DNA of 64,000 nucleotides from assembly GCF_963259705.1 (NCBI RefSeq), contig NC_081851.1, forward strand, positions 60,534,855 through 60,598,854. The letters are read 5' to 3'. This document shows positions 1 through 10,908 of this stretch, piece by piece. How positions within the stretch are numbered: position 1 is the stretch's first letter; the number at the start of each line of letters is the position of its first letter. The notes below the pieces were generated by a model. It was not told the DNA's origin and searched no databases. It saw only the letters and a program-made list of their open reading frames with translations. Position numbers and translations under genes: made by a program. This stretch comes from Myotis daubentonii. Lineage: Eukaryota; Chordata; Mammalia; Chiroptera; Vespertilionidae.

Positions 1-767
1 CTTATCAGTTTCTCCAACTCAGAGCAAATTAAGAGGTGGGGTGCCTTAAGCAGCACACTGACAGTGAGGTAACCACTGACAGGCTGACGAGAGAGGGGGA
101 AAAGCAAAACTCCTCAAATTAAACAAAAACAGTCCAGGTTTATTTGTAAGAAGTGGTTCTTAAACTTTGAGTTATGGACACCTTTGAGATATCTGATGGA
201 AGCTGAAGACTTTTTGCCCAGAAATCTGCGTAAACATGTATTAATTTACATTCAGTGTTGGGATTCTTGGGCTCCCTAAATCCCACCCATTCTTGGGTTC
301 CAGGTTAAAAACCCATGATTTAGTGAAAGGGCAAATAGCTTTGCATACCTCAGTAACCTTTAAGAGCATGACTTTAGGACAGTTTATAGATAATTGACAA
401 TGCTGAGTTAACAGAGAATGCAAAATTTTGTGCTATACACTTAATGAATATATAATATTTTTTCTTTGAATTAAAAATATTCATTTTTTTCCACTTAACA
501 TTTATCCCATTATCTGAAAAACTCAATCTGCATTCCTCAGAGATACTGATTAGTGAGGTATTATTCTGCATTTGCACAAAATAAGCTACATCTTGCATTT
601 AATTTAATCAGTGATGTCCTGGAGCCTTTTAGTGCTAGTGAGATTGTGAGCATCTCTTCCCAGCTCCCTATTCTGAGATGTCAAGTTCACCTTCCATAGG
701 GGGAGTGTTCATATTGCTGAAGACCTATCAGTCAAAGCTTGCTCTGTGCTCATTTATTTTTATTTTT

Positions 768-982
768 TTAAAATATATTTTATTGATTTTTCACAGAGAG
801 AAAGAGAGAGGGATAGAGAGTTAGAAACATCGATGAGAGAGAAACATCTATCAGCTGCCTCCTGCACATCTCCCACTGGGGATGTGCCCGCAACCAAGGT
901 ACATGCCCTTGACCGGAATCGAACTTGAGACCTTTCAGTCCGCAGGCCGAGGCTCTATCCACTGGGCCAAACCGGTTAGGGC
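768..982 (-). mobile_element. Ves-type SINE
   Basis: On the minus strand the tRNA-like head (GGTTTGGCCCAGTGGATAGA, B box region near 905-925) is followed by the 'CAATGAGAGAA/GAGAGTTAG' body and an A-rich tail, which appears as T-rich sequence at 756-790. It matches the tRNA-derived SINE family of vespertilionid bats. Confidence 0.9.
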
Positions 983-1029
983 CCCAGGTTGGTTTTTAAA
1001 TACTTACTAGCATGTAACTGATTTAAACT

Positions 1030-1100
1030 ACTCATTTTAGTGCCTGTTGTGTTCCAGACACTGTCCTCGGTGCCAGTGATACAATAGTGAATAAACAGAG
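1030..1100. repeat. Ancient L2-like fragment
   Basis: The stretch 'ttccagacactgtcctcggt' followed by 'gatacaatagtgaataaaca' resembles the L2 3' region. It is short and diverged. Confidence 0.45.
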
Positions 1101-1784
1101 ATTACTTAAGCGAATGTAGTTTTCTAAGTCCTAAATTTCCTAATAAAGAGGGAAGAATTGGGAGTTTCTTAATTGAATAATGGTGGGAAATGTGGACTCA
1201 AACCAAAGCAAATGGGTTTTCTTACTGTAGAATCTACGGAATCTTTTAATATGCTATTGTGCATTGTTACTCTGTAGGAAGAGAATATAGTAGGGATTAT
1301 TTTCAGGACCTAACCAAGGAATGCTCCCCAACACCCCAGGATGTCTTTAACATCTTTCAGAAACACTGTTCTTCCTCTCCAGGGTGTTAGGAACTGGTGG
1401 CTAAAGGGCAGTACTCAAGGGGTGTAGGTCAGAGGATGGCCAGGACTTGTGAAGACAGACCTTCGCACCATCTGTGTATAGGGGGTTCACTTGTAATTTG
1501 TGGATTGAATTGTTTTATTGATGGTGTCCGGAACCATTCTATTGTATTTTTATTTCTAATATATAAAAGAAAAGGCACTGTTCTGGTTATACTGTTATTA
1601 ATCTTTTAAAAAATGCTTTCTAATCTGCAGTTTCTTATTTGGGGAGACATAGTGGTATGTGCATGTGAACTTCTGCCAACACCTACCCCCTGCTGCTAGA
1701 TTTCTCCTTAGCACTGGCCGTCTCCTCCTCCAGAGTTTGTCCCCTTACAGGGAGTCTCTGAAACCTCATTCATCTACCACTTCA

Positions 1785-2195
1785 TCCTCATTAGGCTGCA
1801 TCACAGCCACCTGGGTGGTTATTAAAACCATAGCTTCCTACGTCTCACCTCAGACCTATTGATTCAGCATACGTTACACGTAAACCCCAAGAGTCTGTCA
1901 TTTAAAGCACATCTACAGGTGACTTTTGGATTGAATTGTTTAATTTCCATATTGAATGGTTTAAATTCCTTTTTTGGTAGGTCTGTACAGTATTTTTCAG
2001 TGTAGGAGCTGTTGGCATTTTGGCTGGGATTGTGTGGCACTTTGCAGGCAAAACTGGACGTTTAAAATCCTTGGCTCCTGCCTATCATCATCCCCTGTTA
2101 CTGGTACAAACCAGAATGCCCTCACACATTTCCAAATACCTTCCTGCTACTTTATGGGGCAGTATCCTCCCCAATTAAGAATCACTGCTATGTAC
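1785..2195 (+). repeat. Old hAT-Charlie MITE remnants (MER5/MER20-like)
   Basis: 1785-1900 resembles the MER5A pattern (an 'acctgggtggttattaaaacc' type segment). 1975-2195 resembles MER20: 'gctgttggcattttggctgg', then 'ccagaatgccctcacacattt' and 'aagaatcactgct'. Both are heavily diverged and probably two separate insertions. Confidence 0.5.
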
Positions 2196-2345
2196 TATTT
2201 TATTATTCTAGATGTTGCTCTTATATTTTAATGCATGTTTTTAACCTAAAACTCCAAATTACTCACTAATTCTAAATACTTCCCAAACAGTACAGGGTCC
2301 TTAGAACACATTAATGTCAAGCACACCTTCCCATTTACATGCATT

Positions 2346-3020
2346 TTGTTCAATATTTGTTCTAGCTTTTTAAAAAGATCACCTCTGTGTCTTTGGTGTT
2401 TTGCAGTTTTATATGATGTCTGGGTGTGGATTTGTTTTTTATTTAGCTTCCTTGGGACTTGGTGTGTCCTAAATCTGAGGTCTTATGCCTTCTATCCATT
2501 CCGGAAACATTTAAGTCACTATCTCTTGAAATACTGCTTCTTTACTATTTCTGTTCTTTCCTTCTGAAACTTTAATTAGGTGTGTGCTAACCTCTCTTTC
2601 ATGAGATGATTTTGTGAGATTTGGTGATTTAAAGATGTCTCTTAGTCTCTCTTTTTTATCTTCTCTTTGTCTCTCCTTGCTGTTTCATATCTCATTTTGT
2701 TTACTAATTCTGTCTCTGCTCCAATTAGATTTTTAAATGTTAAAGGTTATATTTTTTATATCTAGAAAGTCTACTAGGTTCGTTTTTTCCTATCTGCTAA
2801 GTAGTTTTTGTTTCTGGCCCATGGATTGCCTCTTTTTAATTCTGTAAACTTTAAAGTGTACTTAATTGTAAATTTATATTCTGTATCTGTTAATACCAAA
2901 ATATGAACTTCTTGCAAGTTTAATTTTGTTGTCCATAGCTTTTGCTGTTCTGGTGGTTTATTTCCTTTTGGTTTGATAAATTTTTTATCTGATATTTGGC
3001 TAATACTAGTACTTAGGAAT
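2346..3020. repeat. Probable old LINE-1-related segment
   Basis: T-rich sequence with phrases typical of ancient L1 3' regions (for example 'ctgtctctgctccaattaga' and 'gtctactaggttcgtt'). It is interrupted by the MITE that starts at 3027. No reading frame survives. The family call is weak. Confidence 0.35.
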
Positions 3021-3026
3021 CTCCTG

Positions 3027-3271
3027 CCATGGTCAGCAAACTGCGGCTCGCGAGCCACATGCGGCTCTTTGGCCCCTTCACTGTGGCTCTTCCACAAAAT
3101 ACCACGTGTGGGCGCTCACGTACAGTGCAATTGAAACTTTGTGGCCCATGGGCAGAAGTCGCTATTTTGTGGAAGAGCCGGTATTTTGTGGAAGAGCCAC
3201 ACTGAAGGGGCCAAAGAGCCACATGTGGCTCATGTGCCACGGTTTGCCAAGCCGCAGTTTGCCGACCACTG
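3027..3271. mobile_element. Palindromic hAT-type MITE
   Basis: The left end (ggtcagcaaactgcggctcg) is the near reverse complement of the right end (ccgcagtttgccgacc). Complementarity runs inward through 'gagccacatgcggctctttggcc' to 'ccacaaaatacc', so almost the whole element folds back on itself. An 18-nt unit (tattttgtggaagagccg) is tandemly repeated at about 3163-3198. The ends CAG...CTG-like suggest hAT; I could not find a clear 8-bp target duplication. Confidence 0.75.
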
Positions 3272-3499
3272 TTAGGGCTTGAGCTAAAGGTGTGTTTCAC
3301 GACAGAGAGTGTGCTTCTCTTTCTGCTAGATGCCCAGAAACGGCTTAAGTTCCTTCCTTGGTTTGAGGCTCCTGGTCCTTGCAAGAGTGCAAATTTATAC
3401 TCAACTGAGATAGGCTTGTAATTATGAGTTTTCAGGGGACTGCATTCCAGTGAAGGTCTGGTTCAAAGAGTTGGGTTTTTATTTGCTGTCTTTGTCAAT

Positions 3500-3507
3500 G
3501 GTGCGCG

Positions 3508-3558
<51 letters not shown>
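3500..3558. repeat. (GC)n/(CA)n microsatellite
   Basis: Alternating gc for about 14 bases, then ca repeats to 3556. Alternating purine-pyrimidine of this kind can adopt Z-DNA. Confidence 0.95.
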
Positions 3559-3560
<2 letters not shown>

Positions 3561-3961
3561 CACTTGAAAGGTGTGGCCTTTCAAGGGCATTCCTGGTTTT
3601 ATGCAATAGTCTCAATTACAGCTTTCACCACATCTGATAAAAATCAAAATTCAAGTGTGTAGATTCCAAGTTTAAGTTAAGGTCATGGCTTTAGCTCTTG
3701 CTTACTCTTATTTTGTTCAATAAAGCCATTCAACATATTTTTTTGAGCTAATTACTATTTTTCTGTTTTTGCCTCCTGTGGATTTCTTGTTGAGTTCAGC
3801 AGTGCATTTAAAAGAATATTTGTTGTATCTTGTCTGCCATATCTAAGTATTTGTAATGGAAGGAGCTTTCATTTCTAGTCTAACATTTTCAAATGCAAAA
3901 CCTCAGGAGGTTTCTTTTGTTTGTTTGTTTCTTTCTTTCCTCTTTCTTTCTTATTTTTGTT

Positions 3962-4216
3962 GTTAATCCTTATCTGAGGATATTTTCCCATTGATTTTTT
4001 TTTTTTTTAGGGAGAATGGAATAGAGAGGGAAAGACAGAGAGAAACATTGATGTGAGAGAAACACATCAGTTGGTTGCCTCCTGCACAGGCCCCAACCAG
4101 GGCCCAGGCCAGAGAGGAGCCTGCAACCAAGGTATGTGCCCTTGACCGGAATTGAACCCGGGACCCTTTGGTTCACAGGCCAATGCTCTGTCCATTGGGC
4201 CAAACCTGCTAGGGCT
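3962..4216 (-). mobile_element. Ves-type SINE
   Basis: On the minus strand a tRNA-like head ends at 4216, a body follows, and the tail shows the family's 'aaaatatcctcagataaggatt' motif at 3964-3990 (read as its complement). Confidence 0.88.
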
Positions 4217-4226
4217 CTTTTCTTTA

Positions 4227-4690
4227 TTTTTATTGTTTGACACTCTTACAAGATGCCTCCATACCCCCTCTCCTTTGCCTGCCTCTTCCCAGCCCCCGCT
4301 TCCCTCTGGCTGTCACCACACTGTTGTCTATGTTTATGGGTTATGCATATGTGTTCTTTGACGAGTCCCTACACTTTCTTTCTTTTTTTTTAAATATATA
4401 TTTTTTAATTGATTTTTTACAGAGAGGAAGGGAGAGAGATAGAGAGTTAGAAACATCGATGAGAGAAAAACATCAATCAGCTGCCTCCTGCACACCTCCT
4501 ACTGGGGATGTGCCCGCAACCCAGGTACATGCCCTTGACCGGAATCGAACCTGGGACCCTTCAGTCTGCAGGCCGACGCTCTATCCACTGAGCCAAACCG
4601 GTTTCGGCCCTTCACTTTCTTTAATCCAGTCCCCCACCGCCAACAGCTGGCACTCTGCTCCATGTCTTGGCATGTTCTTGTACCTTAAAA
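4227..4690. repeat. Bat interspersed repeat, interrupted by a SINE
   Basis: The pattern 'ctgtcaccacactgttgtcta' followed by 'gggttatgcatatgtgttctt' and a C-rich 'ccagtcccccaccgcc' tract is one I associate with a common dispersed bat repeat, probably an L1 3' end. The Ves SINE at 4384-4608 splits it with a 13-nt target duplication (ctacactttcttt / cttcactttcttt). Confidence 0.4.
4384..4608 (-). mobile_element. Ves-type SINE
   Basis: Well-preserved copy on the minus strand: head GGTTTGGCTCAGTGGATAGA at the right end, body and A-rich tail at the left. It is inserted in another repeat and flanked by a near-perfect 13-nt duplication. Confidence 0.92.
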
Positions 4691-4874
4691 ATTAACTTAA
4701 AACATGTCATAAATGTAAAACTTGCTCTTTTAGAAGAAAACATAGGAGAGTATCTTTATGACTTTGGGTTAAGCAAAAAGATGTTGGACACCAAAAGCAC
4801 AATATGTAAAAAAACACACACAAAAAGAACAGTAATAAATTAGCCTTCATCAAAAGTAAAAACTTCGCTCTGTG

Positions 4875-5250
4875 CATTAGTTTGCTAGGGCTGCCATAAC
4901 AAATGCCACAGGTGGCCTGGCTTAAACAGTAGAAATTTTATTCTCTCACAGTTCTGGAGACTGGCAGTCTAAGGTCCAGGTCTTGGTTTCTCCTGAGGCT
5001 TCTCTCCTTGGATTGCAGGTGACTGCTTCTTGCTTATTCTCACGTGGACTTTGCTCTGTATGTGCACATCTCTGCTGTCCCTTCCTTTCCTAAGAAGAAC
5101 ACTAGTCCTGTTGAATTAGGATTCACCCATGTAGCCTCATTTCACCTTAATGACCCTTTAAAGGCCCTATCTCAAAATAAAATCACATTCTAAGGTGCTG
5201 GGGCTTAGGGTTTCAACATATAAATTTGAGGGATGCACAATTCAGTCCAT
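4875..5250. repeat. Old dispersed repeat ('gggctgccataacaaa' family)
   Basis: The run from 'gtttgctagggctgccataa' to 'aattcagtccatgatgc' is a familiar ancient mammalian repeat. It directly precedes L1 sequence and has a second copy at 49020-49520. I am unsure of its family name. Confidence 0.5.
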
Positions 5251-6335
5251 GATGCCCTGCAAAAGACACAGTTAAGGGAATGCAAAGACAAGCTATAGAC
5301 TGGGAGCAAATGTTTGCATATCACATACTTGACAAAGAACTTGTATATATTCACAAAACTCAACAATATAAAAATAAACATTTTAGTTAAAACATGGAAA
5401 AACAAATGAAGACACTTCACCAAAGGGTGGCAAATAAGCACATTATTAATCATTAGTCATTAGGGAAATGCAAACAAAAACCATGATGAGATACCATTAA
5501 ACTCCTGTTAGAATGGCGACAATAAAAAGTACAATACCAGCTACTGGCAAGGATGTGGAAGAACTGCAACTCTCCTACATTGCTGCTGGACATGAACAAC
5601 GGTACAGCAACTCTGGAAAGAGTTTGACAGGTTCTTATAAAGTTAAACATATACCCATCGTCTCCTGGGTATTTTTGTAACTTGTACACAACTATATATA
5701 TAGCAGCTCAATTCATATTTGCCAAAAAAGTGAAAATAGCCAATATGTCCTTCCACTCGTAATGGACAAACTATGGTATATTCATACAATGGGATACTAC
5801 TCAACAAGAAAAAAGGAACAAACTAGTAATACATATAGCGACTTGGCAAAAGAAGACAGTCTCAAAAATAACATAGTGAATGATTTAATTTATATGAAAT
5901 TCTTGAAAAGACAAAACTATGCTGGCAAAGTTCAAAATAGTGATTGCCAGGAGTTGAGGTAGGAAAGATAGTACTGTCAAGGGAGTTTCTGTTTCCGGAC
6001 AATGGTGGTGATGGTTACACAAATCTCTACATGTGTTCTAACAACTAGAATTATATTTTCAAAAGTTTATTTTTTTTCTAGTTATAAACTAATTCCCGGA
6101 GGTATAACATACAACATGGTGACTATAGTGAACAACACTGTAGTGTATATTTGAAAGATACCAAGAGTAGATCTTAAAAATTCTCATTATAAGAAAACAA
6201 AGTTGTAACTATGTATGATGTGATGGATCTTAACTAAACTTATAATCATTTTGTCATATATACATATATCAAATCATTATGTCATACACCTAAAACTAAC
6301 CCAGGGTTATGTCTCAATTAAAAAAAATTAAAATT
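5250..6335 (+). mobile_element. Truncated old LINE-1 (end of ORF2 plus 3' UTR)
   Basis: 5250-5950 matches the carboxy-terminal ORF2 region of mammalian L1 (for example 'aaatgcaaacaaaaaccatgatgagatacc' spanning 5464-5493, and 'ggatactactcaacaa'). 6080-6330 matches an L1M-type 3' UTR and ends in an A-rich tail. The frame is broken by many stops and indels; it is a 5'-truncated fossil. Confidence 0.8.
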
Positions 6336-6511
6336 CCCAAGTTTATATACTTTATTTCATACATAAATAATTAAATAAAAGTTAGTTCTTTACTTGTTCT
6401 AGCCACATTTCAGTTTATCAGTAGCTGCATGTGACATGGGGCTACTGTATTGGACAGTACAGATATAGAACATTTTCATCAACACAAAGTTTTACTGGAC
6501 TGTGCTGTTTT

Positions 6512-6710
6512 ACAGCAGGGTTCTGCTTTTCCGGTAAAGGGCTAGGAAGTAAATACTTCCAATTTTGTGGGCCATTTGCTCTCTATCTCAGCTATTCAGT
6601 TCTACCATTGTATTGTAAAAGCAGCCATGGACCTAATACTTAAATGGGCATGGCTGTATTCCAATAAAACTGCATTGATAGAAACAGTCATGTTCTGCTG
6701 ATCCCTATTT
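6512..6710 (+). repeat. Old hAT MITE
   Basis: Carries the signature 'gtaaagggctaggaagtaaa', 'gtgggccatttgctctc', and 'cagccatggacctaatac...gcatggctgtattccaataaaactgc', typical of an ancient hAT-derived mammalian MITE. Related pieces are at 11724-11880 and 20265-20332. Confidence 0.65.
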
Positions 6711-6999
6711 TTGAGATTTGATAGGTCTATTTCCTTTTTTCATGTCAGCTCAGAGTTTCTTGGTAGAGTGGCCTTATAATTTATCATATTAAATACAATT
6801 TTAATTGTAAATTTGAGAGTGAAAGTGGCCACTATTAATAGCATAAACTGGGAATGTCTTCCTATGAATTGATTGCCCTGGTGGTAGGCTTACTAGTATA
6901 CCTAGTCCACGTAACGGTGGAAAAGCAAACAAAACTATTTCTTCAGCAGCGGCTGTGGGTTAGCCATTTTCCTTGAAAGGTAGTATTTATATGGGAGAC

Positions 7000-7200
7000 A
7001 CCCTGAAGTTTGGCCTGCCCAATATACTCAAAATAGCCTGTTTTCTGTCCCTGTGCCTTGCTCATGCTTTTCTTTCTATGCCCTCTTTCCCATCCCTCTT
7101 ATGTGTTTGTTCTAATCCAGCCCATCTTTCAAACCTCTGCTTGAATGGTATCTCCTTCATAAAACCATCCCTTTCAGACTTAGAAGTTGGTATTTATACT
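7000..7200 (+). repeat. L2-like 3' UTR fragment
   Basis: 'gcctgttttctgtccctgtgc', 'cccatctttcaaacctctgc' and 'tggtatctccttcataaaacc' follow the order of the L2 3' UTR. Confidence 0.5.
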
Positions 7201-7400
7201 TCATAAAATTCAAAGGGCTCAGTGCCTTAGACAGGGTCCCAAAATCTGACTAAAGTGCCTTGATAGCTTTAAATACAGATTTCTGGGGCAATAAAAACAT
7301 TCTAAGTATTAGATAGTACTGATGGTTACATAACTGTGAATATACTAAAAACCACTAGATTGTACATATTAAAAGAGTGAACTTTATGATATGTGAATTA

Positions 7401-7859
7401 TCCTATATAATAAAAGGGTAATATGCAAATTGACTGGAAGGCAGAACGACCAGTCGCTATGATGTGCACTGACCACCAGGGGGCAGGTGCTCAATGCAGG
7501 AGCTGCCCCCTGGTGGTTAGTGCACTCTTACAGGAGGAGCTCCGCTCAGCCACAAGCCAGGCTGACAGCTGCAAGTGCAGCGGCAGTGGCAGGAGCCTCT
7601 CCCAGCGCTAAGTTTATTCAACTGTGGCTTAGGCCTGCTCTTCATGGGAAGCGGGCCTAAGCCATCAGTCAGACATCCCTGAAGGCTCCTGGGCTGCCAG
7701 AGGGATGTCTGACTGCCAGCCTAGGCCCGATCCCCCAGATAGTGGGCCTAAGCCAGCAGGTAGACAATCCCCCAAGGGGTCTCAGACTGTGAGAGGATGC
7801 AGACCAGGATGAGGGACCCGCCCCCCACCTGCATGAATTTTCATTCACCGGGCCTCTAA
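7401..7859 (+). mobile_element. Non-autonomous Helitron (Helibat type)
   Basis: Starts with TCCTATATAATAAAAGGGTA at 7401 and ends with a weak hairpin (tgcatgaattttcatt) and a CTAA terminus near 7859, fitting the Helitron TC...CTRR rule. Inside are an octamer ATGCAAAT (7423-7430) and an inverted pair of CCACCAGGGGGCAG motifs (7473-7486 and 7503-7516 reversed). It encodes no Rep/helicase and would need a helper. Confidence 0.88.
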
Positions 7860-8202
7860 GTGTCTAAATAAAGGTTTTATAAAAGTGTTATATTTAGTGA
7901 AAAATTTAAATTCTCCGACAAGGAATATGAATTTTTGTCTTTAAAGCATTGATGTGTGTTCCTAACGTGTTTTAAACTCAAGAACATCACTTGGAGAGCA
8001 TGTGAAGAATGGTTGGCAAGTCAGTGATGATGGCAGAAGAGGGCTAGATCCTTAGGAGTATTTATCTTCAGCTTTCTGCCCTGAACAAGTCTGAAAACTT
8101 TTGTTATTGATACTGAATTAGAAAATTCAAACTCTACACCTGGTGATATTTTATAATATTTATCTTGCTCATGTTCTTTTTTTCTAATAAATTGCTCTAG
8201 GT

Positions 8203-8511
8203 CAGTGGTTCTCAACCTGTGGGTCGCGACCCCTTTGGGGATCGAACGACCCTTTCACAGGGGTCACCTAAGACCATCAGAAAACACATATATAATTACA
8301 GACTGTTTTGTGATTAATCACTATGCTTTAATTATGTCCAATTTGTAACAATGAAAATATATCCTGCATATCAGATATTTACATTACGATTCATAACAGT
8401 CACAAAATTACAGTTATGAAGTAGCAAGAAAATAATTTTATGGTTGGGGGTCACCACAACATGAGGAACTGTATTAAAGGGTCGCAGCATTAGGAAGGTT
8501 GAGAACCACTG
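8203..8511 (+). mobile_element. SPIN-type hAT MITE with perfect 8-bp target duplication
   Basis: Ends are CAGTGGTTCTCAACCTGTGG and its counterpart ...GGTTGAGAACCACTG. Internal sequence includes 'gacccctttggggatcgaacg' and 'ggttgggggtcaccacaaca', which I recognise as SPIN, a hAT family spread horizontally among tetrapods including bats. Both sides carry ctctaggt (8195-8202, 8512-8519), an intact 8-bp hAT target-site duplication. Confidence 0.9.
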
Positions 8512-9080
8512 CTCTAGGTGATTAAAAAAAGAATTGTAGTTACAGGGTATTAGAGATAATATTTTGAAATTTACCTCTGTGTGTCACTTGACCATAGTAA
8601 ATTTAGAGACAGCTAACTTTGATTTATTTTAGCCAGTAGAGCAAGATTCTTGATGACTCATATGCTTTAAAGTCCTTTTATTAATAAGCATATGGATTTT
8701 GATAAAAAGCCCAAATTTGTTTTCTGAGCATTTAAATTATTCTTCCCTACTTTTTGTGAATGATCTTATTTCTGTCAAATAAGTTACATATTGGAAAACA
8801 TTTCAGAAGGCAAAGATTATAGCTGTCTTGTTTCCTGATTGACTAGAGAACCATAAGTTTTATCCTTTAGAAAATTCTGGACTGATTTAAATTTTGAAAA
8901 ATTCAGAAGTCAGGCCTATAGTAAATATTGGCTTTAATAAACTGTCATAGTTTTTTTTGTTGTTGTTGTTAAATATGTGCTGGTGTTAACTATTAATAAA
9001 TGTTTTTAAAAGAATGTAATGTGTACAGCAACCATTTTGGACAAACACACTTTGTGTAACTTGTGTTGTCAATAGAGAGT

Positions 9081-9097
9081 GTGCCCTCTAGTGGTCA
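9081..9097 (-). promoter_or_regulatory. CTCF-consensus motif in intron 1
   Basis: The minus strand reads TGACCACTAGAGGGCAC. Positions CCACTAGAGGGCAC satisfy the CCACYAGRKGGCAS core at every base. It is outside any repeat I could recognise. Binding is inferred only. Confidence 0.45.
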
Positions 9098-9496
9098 GTT
9101 GGGAACAAAATTTCATCTATAAAAATAATCCTAGCTTTCTATTGGTTCACATTTTCTCAGCTATTTCATAATGAAATAACTCTCATTCTGAACTTTCTTT
9201 CATAAACAAAACAAAATCATGACAGGATTTTTAAATGGAGAATTAAGAATTTGAAAGAGTAGTGTCTTATTTTATTTGGATAAGTGCTAAAAAAGATGTG
9301 GATTGAAGGACGGCGTATTAATATTAGGGAGGAGCCTAACAGAGAAAAGATAACGAAGTATAAGAAAAGGCAAGTAGTTTTGATAGTATTTGAGAAGATT
9401 TATGACTAACATTGATGTGATATACCTGAATATTTTAGGGTTACACTCTGCCCCCTTTACAAAATGTTTCCATAATGATACTGATTTTCTTTTTTA

Positions 9497-9522
9497 TTGG
9501 TGTGTGTGTGTGTGTGTGTATC
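9497..9522. repeat. (GT)n microsatellite
   Basis: About 12 consecutive gt units. Confidence 0.9.
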
Positions 9523-10394
9523 TTCATCTTCTCAGTCTAAGGAAGGCAATAAATACTTATCTAGCACTATCTATTTGAAATGCCTATCTGATTTAGTGGA
9601 AATTAAATTTACTTTGAAATAACAGTTGATATCTGCTGTGCACTGCCTGTCATAAGTTGGCATCATAAGTGTTTATTAATTATGGGGATTTAAGGAATTA
9701 ATTTTTCCTGCAAATTTTATTTCAACTTCATTCTTAATTTGTGTAAGGAGATCTTTTAGTACCTTTGTTTTTATTTTTGAGTTAAAAGGTTAAATTTCAC
9801 ATTTCAGCAATGGCTGTGTCCCATATCCAGCTACCTTTCTATATCCTTGGCTGATATTTTTAATGCCTCACTATTCTTAGCATTCCACTGTTGGTGCTAT
9901 TATCATCCCTTGTGAGTGGTTCACTGATCTTCACCAATTCATTAATATGAGTGCTGCAACTAAGAGTAATTCTGGTCACATGAATGGATCTTTCTGTGAT
10001 CAGGGAATCATATGTATTGGTCTTCATTGGTTGATATGAAAATTAATTTATTAAGTTTTAGTTTATAGTTCAAATATTATGTTACAATAGTTTAAAAGTT
10101 ATTATGCAATTAAAGAACATTTTAAATTGACAAATAATTACTGCCATTTAATACAAATTGAAAAGACAGTTTCTGTCTATAATTTTTAAAGTGATTTTTA
10201 ATATGTGGCTTATAAAAATATATTTGGTTTGTATTGAACTGCAGTGATTTGATTGTGCCATCAGGTGTGTATAAACAGATACACAGGGGCTGTTTTCATG
10301 GTTATATAACTATGTTAGCTTTTCATAGTCCAAGGTTTTTAAATTAACAAGTTTAAAAATAGTTAATAAATTCAAAATTTTAACCAGGCTGAAT

Positions 10395-10660
10395 GAATGC
10401 AATAGAGTGTAGTGCTTTAAAGCTGGAGTCGGACTGCCTGGGTCGGAATCCCAGCACTGTCACTTACCAGCTATAATGGCCTTGGCCAGTTCTTTAACTT
10501 CTCTGTGCTTCCGTTTTCACATATGCAACACGGGAATAATAGGAGTACCTGTTTCATAAGATTGTTGTGAGGATTAAATGAATTAATATAAAAACACTTA
10601 GAATAGTGCCTGGCACATAATAAGGCTTATGTGTATATTAGCTATTATGATCATTATTGT
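10395..10660 (+). repeat. MIR SINE, nearly full length
   Basis: Shows the MIR order: 'agctggagtcggactgcctgg', 'cacttaccagctataatggcc', 'ttaacttctctgtgcttcc', 'ttgttgtgaggattaaatga' and 'agtgcctggcacataataag'. It lies about 190 bp upstream of exon 2. Confidence 0.88.
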
Positions 10661-10850
10661 AAAATTTATGCTTAAATTAATAATGAAATTCATTGTAAAG
10701 AACATAGTGTTTGTTTTGTAAATGTAAATTACTTTTGCAGTTATTGCTTTGAAAAACATTTCCATGTAATTGAAAATAAACAGCTTATGACATTTTATAA
10801 AGTTTTTAATGAAAGCTTTTTTCACAATTATCTTTTCTTCTTTTTTTTAG

Positions 10851-10908
10851 GCCCGGAATGTTAACACTGGTGAATTAGCAGCAATTAAAGTAATAAAGTT
10901 GGAACCAG
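10851..10908 (+). CDS. MAP4K3: MAP4K3 exon 2: kinase N-lobe with catalytic lysine
   Basis: 58 nt after a strong acceptor (cttcttttttttag) and before a gtaaat donor. It encodes ARNVNTGELAAIKVIKLEP plus the first base of a glycine codon. The AAIK motif supplies the ATP-binding lysine of beta-strand 3, Lys45 when a 32-residue first exon is assumed. The preceding glycine-rich loop must be on exon 1, outside the window. Entry phase 0, exit phase 1. Intron 2 that follows is 7.9 kb. Confidence 0.96.

Larger units (their letters stand above)
1..10850 (+). other. MAP4K3: MAP4K3 intron 1, 3' part
   Basis: No coding exon was recognised before 10851. Recognised repeats are listed separately: Ves SINEs, old hAT and L1/L2 pieces, a palindromic hAT MITE, a Helitron, a SPIN element and a MIR. 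Stretches 1-760, 1100-1780, 3560-3960, 8520-9490 and 9540-10390 look like anonymous AT-rich intron to me, apart from a CTCF-like motif at 9081-9097. Confidence 0.85.

Noticed and set aside
746..962. Overlapping open frames on both strands that look like small proteins rich in Arg and Glu
   Set aside because: They fall wholly in a Ves SINE; the same frames recur in the other SINE copies.
5762..5962. Open frame with a start and a plausible 66-residue product
   Set aside because: It is a surviving piece of the L1 ORF2 end; upstream and downstream frames are broken.
7403..7430. A/T-rich 'tatataataaaag' stretch resembling a TATA promoter, recurring in several places
   Set aside because: It is the conserved 5' terminus of Helitrons, repeated in every copy.
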